DNA of 64,000 nt. Source: Leguminivora glycinivorella (lineage: Eukaryota; Arthropoda; Insecta; Lepidoptera; Tortricidae). The stretch covers positions 9,871,706 to 9,935,705 of the forward strand of contig NC_062992.1 in NCBI RefSeq assembly GCF_023078275.1, in the 5' to 3' direction. Each line of letters starts with the position of its first letter. Position 1 is the first letter of the stretch. Position numbers and translations under genes: made by a program. Under the pieces are notes generated by a model. That model saw nothing but the letters and a program-made list of their open reading frames with translations, did no database searches and was not told where the DNA came from. Positions 32,906 to 45,200 of this stretch are shown here, piece after piece.

Positions 32906-34805
32906 TACTTTTTTTATTTAACATAGGTATTTTTATGCGATTCATACTCAGAATCGCGAGATCTTTCGATCCAGATAGGAGAATAGAAATGTCCCAAGAT
33001 TTCCATACATTTTTCATTCCGTTACCGCCAACGCTGGGTATTATAACCTAGCACATGTTGAGACCAGAATCATTTTACCAAGCACGAAAAAAAAAATGTA
33101 CTTAGGTCTTATTTTATGCTTAGCTTAAGCACAGAATATATAATAGTACAAGTACAGAAGGCCCACTGTTTTGATGTTCCCGAAATGCCGCCTTTTTAAA
33201 TACCTACAAAATTCTTACAAAGAAACGAGCCGCACGTGCGCGGCGCGCTGGTGATAGGGTTACCAATGGATCCAAACGAATTATACTCACATAAAATGTT
33301 ATACTATTATATTCAAGTCTTGGGTACTTTGTAGGTATATATGCTGTATTTATATATTTTTGTTCAAGTTCCAACATCATAAGCCTTATTGAACTTTTCC
33401 GTGGGGCTTAATCGATAGTAGATCTGTGTAAGAATGTCGTATGGTATTTATTTTATTCAATATGTCTATTTAACTAAGTATTATTAGCCATTCCACACGC
33501 GGGCATCGCTTAAAAAATCTTCGCGACATAAAGTAACAATAGAAAGTGCGAACGTGCATTCTGTGAGAACGCGCGCCACCCCTGAGTAGGCCGCGAACTC
33601 GCAGCCGCCAGGATGTACTTGTAGCGCGGCGATAGAATCGCGGAGTGAGCCGCCCCTGGCTTAAGTGAATTAACATATTACTTTTTTTTTCCCATTGCTG
33701 TTACTCTTGTTTGTGTTATGGTAATAAACGTATTTTTATTTTTTTATTTTTTTTATTTATACAAAATTTATGAAATAATGATAACGGAATGGGAAAATCC
33801 TTGGGACGCTTTTTTTCTCCTATTAGGATTGAAAGAGCTCGCGTTCTAAGTGGAAATCACATAAAAATTTCCAAATCCAAAAAAAGTGGGGTCCTTAAAA
33901 AAACTTTGAAAAAAATGGCCTAAGTGTATCGTAGCTAGCTCTCCCTATCGCTCTCCTGTAGGGCGCGACAGAGCCAGACTGCGTTCCGATCGCCACGTAG
34001 CGCCAACGATTGTCACTTCTGCTCGGCCGGCAGGACGAAGCTATATTTTAGAAGTGGAGCTATCTAAGTGGGTTTATATCTTGAATAATTTATTTCGCAA
34101 GTTATTATTTAATTATGCTAATCTTCTTGAAATGATAACATTCAACTATCAATTGAGTCTAGTTATTGCTTTATATAGGATAATGCCTGTTTTTGTACAG
34201 TTTTGGTGTTATGTATATTACCGCTATTATCTATGAGAAAATTATATTTTAGGTTATAGCCAAAGGAAGGGTTGGATCGATAAATTTAAAGTATGTATTA
34301 GCCTCAAACGATCTTTTCAATTGCTTAATTTTGGCATGATTCCATTTCATTCAGTAGTAATTTTTAGGGTAAAGTATCCAACTATTGACTGTGACTATGT
34401 GTCGCCAATGGAATTATTGGCAGAGTAAAATCTAGTCGTGCGAGCGAGATGCGTAGAAAATAAGTTATGCTAGCGAATAGGTCAGTGTCAAATTCCTGGT
34501 AAGGCTACAGATATGTTATATTTGTTAATAGTGCGCATGTTTCATCTGTATCGCATATTAGAGCTTTATGCACTATTCTTTCCAATTGAATATATGCGTC
34601 ATGAAATATAATAAAATGTCAAAACATATATTATTATTTTCAATGTCAATAGTACAAACACAATATTTCTTATAAATTGTGTAACACTTTCAAGGTATTT
34701 ATAACACAAGTCAAGAAGTGTCACAAGGCAATTGATGTTTCAAACGTTTGCGCCCGGAGGACAGACAATTGTATTACAGGGGCCCATTTCTAGAACGATA
34801 TTTGA

Positions 34806-35172
34806 GTAAGGTCCACTTGCACCAACGAAAATGGAGGGTTAACCCACCATTTTATATGGAACTAGCTTCTTTCTGCCCGTGGCTTCACTCGCGTTAAATC
34901 CAAAAATTCTGCAAGCTCCATACCTAACCCCCCCCCCCCCCCCCCCCTTAGGGAAGTGGGGTGTTAGAAAGAGACATAAAGTAGCCTATGTCAATCTCCA
35001 TCCCTTCAACTATCTCCACTTAAAAAATCACGTCAATTCGTCGCTCCGTTTTGCCGTGAAAGACGGACAAACAAACAGACACACACACTCTTTCCCATTT
35101 ATAATATTAGTATGGATTTGACAGTTGACAGCCCACTAACCTGAGTTAAGTGGTTGATGCAAGTGGGCCTTA
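34806..35172. mobile_element. MITE interrupted by another repeat
   Basis: The outer ends aaggtccacttgcaccaac and ttgatgcaagtgggcctt are mirrored. Between them a unit ending cccatttataatattagtat (34862-35117, with a poly-C run near 34930) is inserted. The same inserted unit occurs at 61441-61622. Confidence 0.65.
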
Positions 35173-35286
35173 TATAGTCCACGAATTGTCAAATCGTATC
35201 GGTTGCCATGGCAACACACTAATATTATTAGACTAATATCTTTCGAGAAATAGGCCCCAGGTGAAAATAATACCCTCAACATTCAA

Positions 35287-35957
35287 AGGGCCCCCACAGA
35301 CGGGAGACGCAACTGTTTTGTCTCCGTCGCTCGGTCTATGGGCTAGTATGAAGGTGCGTACACGTTGCGACGCAACTTTTTTGTCGCAGGGTTCGACGAT
35401 AGGCCTGCGACGCAACTGTCTCCTTCCCTATTGGTTTCAATGCAAGTGCGCACACGGCGACAAAACAGTCGCCGGTCGGTTGTCATTTTGACAGTTATCA
35501 CTGGCCTGGCCTGGGCGAACGTATGTTATTAGTCGAAATAAATATAATTTTAAATGCAGATTGTTGAATACGACATTGATATCTGTCGTTTAATTGAAGA
35601 AGTAGAGGAAAGACCGATTTTATATGACAAGAATTTAAAAGAATATTCCGACAATATTGAGAAAAAACGATGCCGGGTTGTAAAATTCTAACCAGTTCAT
35701 CAAAACTTTTAAACACTCATTCTGAAGTACCAAAAAACTATTTTGGATAGGCTCTCAATTTCATGAAAAAAGAAAAAGTTGCGTCCGTAGTATCCAAAGA
35801 TTATAGAACTAGTCTATGGTAATATCTTCTTTTTAGTCTGTGGTTGCGTCACTGTCGTTCCCGTGTGCGCACCTTGGAAACTATCGCAAGGGGTGACGAC
35901 AGAGACAAAAAAGTCGCCGAGCAACTGTTGCCTCCGTGTGCGCTGGCCCAAAATGCC
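35287..35957. mobile_element. PIF/Harbinger-like remnant with inverted ends
   Basis: The ends (cccacagacgggagacgcaac and its counterpart gttgcctccgtgtgcgctgg) and internal blocks (gacaaaaaagtcgcc, gcgacgcaacttttttgtcgc) are arranged in opposite orientation. The centre carries a MADF-like coding fragment, a domain known in Harbinger accessory proteins. Confidence 0.45.
35554..35691 (+). pseudogene. MADF-like domain fragment
   Basis: From an ATG it reads MQIVEYDIDICRLIEEVEER, then PILYDKNLKEYSDNIEKKR and a stop. DI-LI-EVEERPILYDKNLKEYSD matches the start of MADF DNA-binding domains, but the second half is missing, so it is a remnant. Confidence 0.5.
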
Positions 35958-36115
35958 ATAACCTAGATCGTTACGAGAGAAGTTATCTCTGTGTTGCTGA
36001 TGAAATCTGCTCCGACTAAGAAAATACGTTTAAATATGCCGCCTGTATTTACTGACGAACTGTAACTGTGTCAGATAGATTTTTGTTTTGAGGTTATCTG
36101 TCCACGTAGCGTTGG

Positions 36116-39100
36116 CTACTGGAAGTCGGCGAGAGACTGGCGCCAGGTGGCGTGGAACGGGATGCGGAGCAGCTTTAGCTTGGTGTTGGGCAGCTGAGCG
36201 GAGAGCAGCCTCTGCAGCGTCGGCAGCGGGAGGATTTCCACCTGTACAACAAAGAATATAATATAAATCATTAATTTAACGCCACAACAACATAGTACGC
36301 ACAAAAGGCATGCAAACAAGATTAACAATGGACGCTGAATAGAACCAAATACCTCTGCCACACTATGCCCCTCGCGCTGCTCCTCGTGCTGCCGCCATGT
36401 TGCCCTCTCCGGCCACACACTGCCCTACTCGCGCGATTAATCGCACTAGGTTGTTGCCGGCTCTTTGACTTGCGCCAAAAAACCGACAAAATAGGGAGCA
36501 GAGGGCATGATGAATAACGCGGCCGCACTATGCCTCTGCCTACTTCCCACACCGCTCGCCGAGTGTGTGGCAGCGGTATTATGAACTCAGTAGCTTTATA
36601 ATTTTAAATATATGAAATTATAAAAAAGAGGTAGTCATGTAATGTCTAAACTCAAAAGAGTATCTACAGGGTGAAATAAAAAGGATGTTCAAACTTTGTA
36701 TAATAGTGACTTGAGGTCGTAATGAACAATTTTTATTATGGGATAAAGCTGAAATCGAAAAAAATTGGCTTCATACATTTCGACTGTCATAATGCCGCTC
36801 ATTTCTATGGAACAGCCAAATTTTTTAACATCGGTCCCATAGTAAATGTTGTTCATTACGACTAGGGAATGCAATCTCGACGAGATTGGGGCCCAGGCGA
36901 GATCTCGGGAACTCATGAAACCAATCTCGCGAGATCTCGAAATTGGCGAGATCTCGCGAGTTTACTATGGGACCGATGTTAAAAAATTTGGCTGTTCCAT
37001 AGAAATGAGCGGCATTATGACAGTCGAAATGTATGAAGCCAATTTTTTTCGATTTCAGCTTTATCCCATAATAAAAATTGTTCATTACGACCTCAAGTCA
37101 CTATTATACAAAGTTTGAACATCCTTTTTATTTCACCCTGTAGATACTCTTTTGAGTTTAGACATTACATGACTACCTCTTTTTTATAATTTCATATATT
37201 TAAAATTATAAAGCTACTGAGTTCATAATACCGCTGCCACACACTCGGCGAGCGGTGTGGGAAGTAGGCAGAGGCATAGTGCGGCCGCGTTATTCATCAT
37301 GCCCTCTGCTCCCTATTTTGTCGGTTTTTTGGCGCAAGTCAAAGAGCCGGCAACAACCTAGTGCGATTAATCGCGCGAGTAGGGCAGTGTGTGGCCGGAG
37401 AGGGCAACATGGCGGCAGCACGAGGAGCAGCGCGAGGGGCATAGTGTGGCAGAGGTATTTGGTTCTATTCAGCGTCCATTGTTAATCTTGTTTGCATGCC
37501 TTTTGTGCGTACTATGTTGTTGTGGCGTTAAATTAATGATTGGCCGGTTTGTGTGTTTTTTCTTGTAAATAATCACAATATAGCACTGAATAAGAATAAC
37601 AATAATAAGAATGGTTGCTATTATGAAACAAGTATTTATCTTGACTATTTTTTCATATTTTTTTGATGTATTTTACATTGTTTAACATAAATTATGTACC
37701 TCACCACTCACAATATATTTTTAAAACTTTGAAGTATAGATTATTATGTAAGAAAATAATATAAAATTATTCACGAATGAGTAGAAGCGTGCCAAATTCG
37801 AAATCGTTGTCACGCCAACCGCGAACAAGTACCTACACAGTAGAGACTACTTATAAAATTCGCAACGTATGCCTTTATTGATGAAAGGATAAAAATTTAA
37901 CATTATAAAAATCAAGGTTATCCCTACCATCATTAAATATACCCACATAAAAACATTAACTCTACTCAATTAATTATGACTAGTTGACTACTAATAAATT
38001 ATTTAATTATATTAGACTACCAAATTACCAATACAATACGTTTCTTAAACGTTAAATAAGAAACTAAAATAGAAAGAAAAACGGAAATATATACATAAAT
38101 ATCATTAAATAAATATTCTTTTTTCACAGATTGACTTACTCCCACGGTAAGCTCAAGAATGCTTGTGTAGTGGGTACTCAGACAAAGGCATACATAATAT
38201 ACAAGTACTTAGATACATAGAGAACATTCATGAATAAATGCCCTTACCGGGATTGAAATGAAATCCGAGACCGCGGCGTAGCAGTCAGGGTCACTACCCG
38301 CTGGGCTAGGCCAGACCGTTAAATATATAATAATAACATATTACAATATATAGTAGTGTGACTATTTAAAAAAGAAATAAAAAATATATAATACAATCAT
38401 TTGATTTTTTGAGTGTTAATATAAATTGTTATTGGTTGCCTAACAAACGACAGCCGTAGTGAAGTTGTTGTAGGCTTCTGCTCTCTCGACATCCAACAAA
38501 ACTCTGTGCACGAAAATTCGTAAAATAGATGGCTATATACACACAGCCGTATGTGTAATACCATAATGGCGAATCACGCAAATAGGCCTGGCTGATACCC
38601 TTCGAATTATTTCGAAACGGTCTGAATCTGTCATTCGTCATTCCGAACTCAGATAGGTAAATTATTGAGCGAAATAAGCGAGTTGAGTCTCTAGATCTCT
38701 ACTGAGTTAACGAGTTGGCGAGTCCAGTTAAATGATATAGTTCATATAAATCATTTACAGCTTGGGAAAGAAACATGTCTAGTCATTTCGCGAGCTTTTT
38801 ATGCTTGAGTTCAATCTCGTTGATCTCGCGAGATCTCGTCAATTTTTCGGCCGAGATCAATCTCGCTAAATATGACCGAGATCTCGTACAAAAGAGATCT
38901 CGCGAGAACGAGATTGCATTCCCTAATTACGACCTCAAAAGTCACTACGGAAAGTTTTTACGGTCCTTTTTATTTCACCGTGTATGTTTCGCTCCGTAAA
39001 GAGGAGCTATTTCAGCTTCTTCTGCATGGTATATTATCTGGCTGGTGGGAGCATGCAGCCGGGTGTACGGGTGTGTGTGTATACACTGAGGAGTTAGGCG

Positions 39101-39249
39101 ATGCCCGACACTCTAAGGGCCGGTTGCATCAAACCGTCTGTCACCGTTAAAGCGTTCGTTAAATTTTATTGTACGTGAAATTCTATAGACGTCTGCTGCG
39201 TGACTATGATGTGTCTGACGAATGTGGTTGATGCAACTGGGCTTAAGAG

Positions 39250-39284
<35 letters not shown>

Positions 39285-42200
39285 TACCTGCGGCGGTGTG
39301 CGCGCCTCCTGCTTGGTGTTATCCGGCGGCAGCCTGCAGCCGGGCACAGGCTTGAGCACCGGGATGCACTCTCCCACGTCGCGGCGGCGCCCTGCTCGCA
39401 CTGGTGTGTGTGTGTGTGTGTGTGTGTGTGTACCTGCGGCGGTGTGCGCGCCTCCTGCTTGGTGTTATCCGGCGGCAGCCTGCAGCCGGGCACAGGCTTG
39501 AGCACCGGGATGCACTCTCCCACGTCGCGGCGGCGCCCTGCTCGCACTGGTGTGTGTGTGTGTGTGTGTGTACCTGCGGCGGTGTGCGCGCCTCCTGCTT
39601 GGTGTTATCCGGCGGCAGCCTGCAGCCGGGCACAGGCTTGAGCACCGGGATGCACTCTCCCACGTCGCGGCGGCGCCCTGCTCGCACTGGTGTATGTGTG
39701 TGTGTGTGTGTGTACCTGCGGCGGTGTGCGCGCCTCCTGCTTGGTGTTATCCGGCGGCAGCCTGCAGCCGGGCACAGGCTTGAGCACCGGGATGCACTCT
39801 CCCACGTCGCGGCGGCGCCCTGCTCGCACTGGTGTATGTGTGTGTGTGTGTGTGTGTACCTGCGGCGGTGTGCGCGCCTCCTGCTTGGTGTTATCCGGCG
39901 GCAGCCTGCAGCCGGGCACAGGCTTGAGCACCGGGATGCACTCTCCCGTCGCGGCGGCGCCCTGCTCGCACTGGTGTATGTGTGTGTGTGTGTGTGTGTG
40001 TACCTGCGGCGGTGTGCGCGCCTCCTGCTTGGTGTTATCCGGCGGCAGCCTGCAGCCGGGCACAGGCTTGAGCACCGGGATGCACTCTCCCACGTCGCGG
40101 CGGCGCCCTGCTCGCACTGGTGTGTGTGTGTGTGTGTGTGTGTGTGTACCTGCGGCGGTGTGCGCGCCTCCTGCTTGGTGTTATCCGGCGGCAGCCTGCA
40201 GCCGGGCACAGGCTTGAGCACCGGGATGCACTCTCCCACGTCGCGGCGGCGCCCCTGCTCGCACTGGTGTGTGTGTGTGTGTGTGTGTGTACCTGCGGCG
40301 GTGTGCGCGCCTCCTGCTTGGTGTTATCCGGCGGCAGCCTGCAGCCGGGCACAGGCTTGAGCACCGGGATGCACTCTCCCACGTCGCGGCGGCGCCCTGC
40401 TCGCACTGGTGTATGTGTGTGTGTGTGTGTGTACCTGCGGCGGTGTGCGCGCCTCCTGCTTGGTGTTATCCGGCGGCAGCCTGCAGCCGGGCATAGGCTT
40501 GAGCACCGGGATGCACTCTCCCACGTCGCGGCGGCGCCCTGCTCGCACTGGTGTGTGTGTGTGTGTGTGTGTGTGTGTACCTGCGGCGGTGTGCGCGCCT
40601 CCTGCTTGGTGTTATCCGGCGGCAGCCTGCAGCCGGGCACAGGCTTGAGCACCGGGATGCACTCTCCCACGTCGCGGCGGCGCCCTGCTCGCACTGGTGT
40701 ATGTGTGTGTGTGTGTGTGTACCTGCGGCGGTGTGCGCGCCTCCTGCTTGGTGTTATCCGGCGGCAGCCTGCAGCCGGGCACAGGCTTGAGCACCGGGAT
40801 GCACTCTCCCACGTCGCGGCGGCGCCCTGCTCGCACTGGTGTGTGTGTGTGTGTGTGTGTGTGTGTACCTGCGGCGGTGTGCGCGCCTCCTGCTTGGTGT
40901 TATCCGGCGGCAGCCTGCAGCCGGGCACAGGCTTGAGCACCGGGATGCACTCTCCCACGTCGCGGCGGCGCCCTGCTCGCACTGGTGTGTGTGTGTGTGT
41001 GTGTGTGTGTGTACCTGCGGCGGTGTGCGCGCCTCCTGCTTGGTGTTATCCGGCGGCAGCCTGCAGCCGGGCACAGGCTTGAGCACCGGGATGCACTCTC
41101 CCACGTCGCGGCGGCGCTCGGCGCCCTGCTCGCATTGGTCGATGAAGAGCTCCGTCACGCGGAGCAGCTCGATGGTGACGCCCCACATTAGGTGGGTGAG
41201 GGTGTCTTTCAGTCGCAGCACGCCGCTTAACACCTGGATAAAGTTTCAATTAATCAATCAAAATATTAATTCGTAACAAACTTAAAACTACACAATATGC
41301 AAAAAAAAACAGTATTACTAAAACTACAAACGTACAATGAAATGATAAGTTTATCACGAAATGGTCCCGTCTCAGCATAATGCTGACCCGGAGCGCGCTG
41401 ATCTTCCGACGAGACCATTTGTGAGACCACGAAAGCAGCCAACACAGCCCCATCGTAATCCGAACGCATCCTTATTGAAGCGATTTAGTCAGTTTAGCGA
41501 TTAAAAAAATTGTCCTATAGCTTAGTAAACTAAGCAGATCAGCCGGCCTATCATGCTTCCAATTTTATCTCTTATCAACGTGGATAAGACACCTATCACT
41601 CTCCCACTGTATACTTACCAGGCAGACAGAAATGAAATGAAATATATTTATTAATAACAATTGTTACATGTCGATGGAATGGTGTATAAGTAAAATAAAT
41701 TATTATATTATATTATTAATTACATTTATCGGTATATATCTTTATGAATAAATTACAATAAGAAAGAAAGAAAGTTTATTAACAGAGTTAGGTTTCTACA
41801 TTTCCAGGGGTCCTCGCACTAGGCTGTGCCTGTGTCGCGGGGAACCATTTACATTGTGTTACTGAATTAGTTACAATTTGTCATCGATTGGTATACTTCG
41901 TTTTTTTTAGCATTAGAGAGACCTGTCAAGAACGAGATATAAGGTTTTTTATCGGGCACATTCTGCGGATCGAACAGTGAATACGAGTTAATAAATATCT
42001 CGTATTTATTATAGCGTTTTATTAATACATACATTACTCAGCGTTGTCAACATATAAGAAACATAACTTTGGTTAATTTATATTCTAAGATGAAAAGCTA
42101 AGAATTTTAATAAATTGTGTTTGTAATTTTTCATGGAAAGGTTGTACATTAAAAAACCTAAAGAGGCAGAGTTCTCACACTATGCTCTATTTTTCGCTCT

Positions 42201-45200
42201 TTCGAAACGTCACTGTCACTATCTACAATTATACTATCTAACAATCTACACTATGTACATAAGTTCCGAGAAATCAGTGGTATCGGCCGAAATCGAAGGA
42301 GGAAGGTTTACGACCACTGCTTCTTCGTTTGCCCGTTTGACAGATAGTTCTAATCTTAAAAGAAACGGAGTATAGACTAAAAAACGACGACTATGGTCGC
42401 GCGATAAATGATAAAAACATCTGGCCGTCCCTATCGCACTTACTAATAGTGCGATAGGGACGGCCTGATATTTTATCGTCTATCGCGCGACCATGCTACC
42501 CATGCAGAACGTGACGGATGCTTTATCCTGTTGATAATTGATAAAATTGCGAGCATAATCGCCCTGCAGAATCGATATGAAATGAAATGAATACCACAAG
42601 GAGCTCATAGCTTAAGAGGCCTTATTCCTAAAGACGAGCGTTTTTGGCAAAATGTAACCTTTTTCATTCAAAATTATAAAGAAACTATAAATGATTATTA
42701 AAAAACTGATAATGTTCCTAAAAGAATATATCTTAAGCTAGGTAATAATTGGATAATATTTTAAAATATGTCTTTTTATACTTCAAAAAAATCAGTTTCT
42801 TCGGAAGACGTTTTCAAATTTCATAGTGGAATAACTCGTTTCGAATCGTGATTGTGCTGTTAAAAATGTCATTTGGGGTAATAAATGATCACAATCCTAT
42901 TTATTATATCCTATACGAGGTAATCAACGTTTAACATTTTAAGATTTATTTGAAATGGAGGATAAATAACCTTCCGTGTCTTCCCCATTTTTTCGATAAA
43001 AAGAGGTTTACATTATGTATTTTTCCTGCGGTTCCTGCGTATATTGTAACTCTTAAACAAAAATATCCTAAACTAGAACTTCTTGTTGACATAATAAAAA
43101 AAAATCATACATATAGGACATACCTTTCTGTCGATAGACATTTTATTAAAGCACCTAAAATTCGAATAAAATACACTGTGCTGACACGGGCCCGCTCAGT
43201 CTGCGCCGAGCGCTCGTAGACAACGGACCTGCGTTCGATCGTCCGGCGCTCCTATTCTTACTTTTTGTTAATGACCTTCCATCAGCCATTACAACAGGGT
43301 TCTCTGTGTTATTTGCTGACGATACCACAGTTATAGCTAGTGCCCAAACATACGAACAGCTCAATGAAAAAGTTATCGAGGCATGCGGACAGCTGAGACT
43401 GTGGTTTTCTGCAAACGGATTGCTCTTAAGAGCCCGTCACGATGGGTAAAAATTCAGTATCTGTCAAATTACCCCATTTACACACACTAACGCACGTCAC
43501 ACTCACCAACATACTTTTCGCACACTACCGCAATTTACTGGAAGAGGTCAGTGACCTAAGTGAGAGGAACTTAAGACAGGTCTATAGTTTCACTGAAGAT
43601 CAGTTGTAACGTTAAAATCCCATCAAAACCAAAAAAGGGAAATATGAGCCAAGTTCAATATTATATATGCCTTGGTTGTTGGCGTCAACGACAAAAGCAG
43701 TGAGATCTAAACGGGTGCCAAGTTCAATGGCAGTCCTCAAAATGTTTTATGACAATTGATGACATAAAATATAATTTCTTATAACTTTTATAATAGAATA
43801 GAATAGAATATAATTAATTTATTCGTTAACACACACACAAAATAAACGTTACAAATAATAAGACATAAACAAGAAGGAGATCCAACGAAATGGTCTAATC
43901 TTCCGATCAGACCATCAGGTGAAACAATCACGACAGGCACATAATATGTACGAGTATGTCACAAATATCAATATAAGAGCCAAATTTAAGACGTTTATGT
44001 GAAATAGTTTTTGTTGTGAGGACGCCCATAGAGGCTCCAAATAGTTCGTGTAATATTACACACGATGTTGTCTGCCAGTTCGGTTACTTGAACTTGGCTT
44101 GACACGCTGCCGCGTGTTTAGATTGCGGACAGTGTCAATTTAGTGTTACCATCTCACACGAATTGACTCCGATTATTTTTCAAAATAAATTTGTGCAAAC
44201 ACCATATAAAATCAAAACAACTCTGGTGTAAAAAACAGTGCTTCGTTTATTCTAATTATAAATGGTTAAACCCTTTTCCGAATGAATTAAAATAATTCAC
44301 TGTTCCTGATCGGTTTAGCCATTATAACATCCGTTATAAATGCACTGAGACAAAGGTTGAGGTTACGAGTATGTATGAACAGAGGTTGACAGTCAGTTTA
44401 CATGTAAAATTGTTGCCATATATAGAATTCTTCATTAAAATAATACATACATACATACATACATACAATCACGCCTGTTTCCCAGAGGGGTAGGCAGAGA
44501 TCACGGATTTCCATTTACTACGATCCTGACAAACCACTTTCGCTTCACACACTTTCATAACGTTTCTCATACACGCTCGTCGGTTTCGAGTACTTCTGAC
44601 CTGGCCTTTTTGCAATATTTCCCCGATTTGATCAAGAAAAGTTCGCCTAGGTCTTCCACTACCAACTGACCCTTCCACTCCTTTTTCATATACTTTCTTC
44701 GTTAATCTCCTCTCATCCATCCTCTCTACATGCCCAAACCACCTTAACATACCCATCTCAATCTTTGTCACCACATCTACATCCACTCCACACTTCTCTC
44801 TTATCACGCTATTTCTGATCCTATCACTCAACTTTACACCAGCCATGCTTCTTAACGCTCTCATTTCCACGGCATTCACTTGACTTTGAAGTCTTTTCTC
44901 CCACACCCAACTTTCACTACCATACATAAGTGTAGGCACCAAAACTCCTCTATGCACTGCCAGACGTGCTTTTTGCGACACTTTCTGGCTGCCCATAAAA
45001 GCGTTTAGTGCTCCATTCACTCTATTCCCAGCATTCACTCTCCTTTCAATATCTTTTCCATGTTTACCGTCCCTTGTAAACAACGTTCCCAAATACACAA
45101 ACTCTTTCACTTGTTCCAAACTTTCATTATCGATCTCAATTTCGCAATCTGTCATAATCTCATCTCTTTCAAATACCATTACTTTCGTCTTACTGACATT

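Larger units (their letters stand above)
29255..36115. other. Gene-poor interval, mostly repeats
   Basis: No conserved protein-coding exon is recognised in 6.9 kb. It contains a dispersed repeat (30909), GC palindromes (30128), a foldback element (32640), a MITE interrupted by another repeat (34806-35172) and a Harbinger-like remnant (35287). Between about 31300 and 32600 and in 33060-33900 I see only AT-rich or unclassified sequence, plus a common gctctccctatcgctctcc-type repeat near 33940-34030. Confidence 0.6.

Noticed and set aside
37255..37485. Identical 76-codon frames on opposite strands (36322-36552 and here)
   Set aside because: Consequence of the palindrome; no domain, no coding signature.
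39222..41276. Many overlapping frames of 70-320 codons on both strands (Cys/Val-rich or Thr/His-rich repeats)
   Set aside because: They are read-throughs of the exon-(TG)n tandem array; (TG)n codes as CVCV and (CA)n as THTH. Only the 41015-41233 exon on the minus strand is supported.
42950..43219. An 89-codon plus-strand frame just before the LINE fragment
   Set aside because: No recognisable motif and no continuity with the reverse-transcriptase frame that begins at about 43252; treated as chance.
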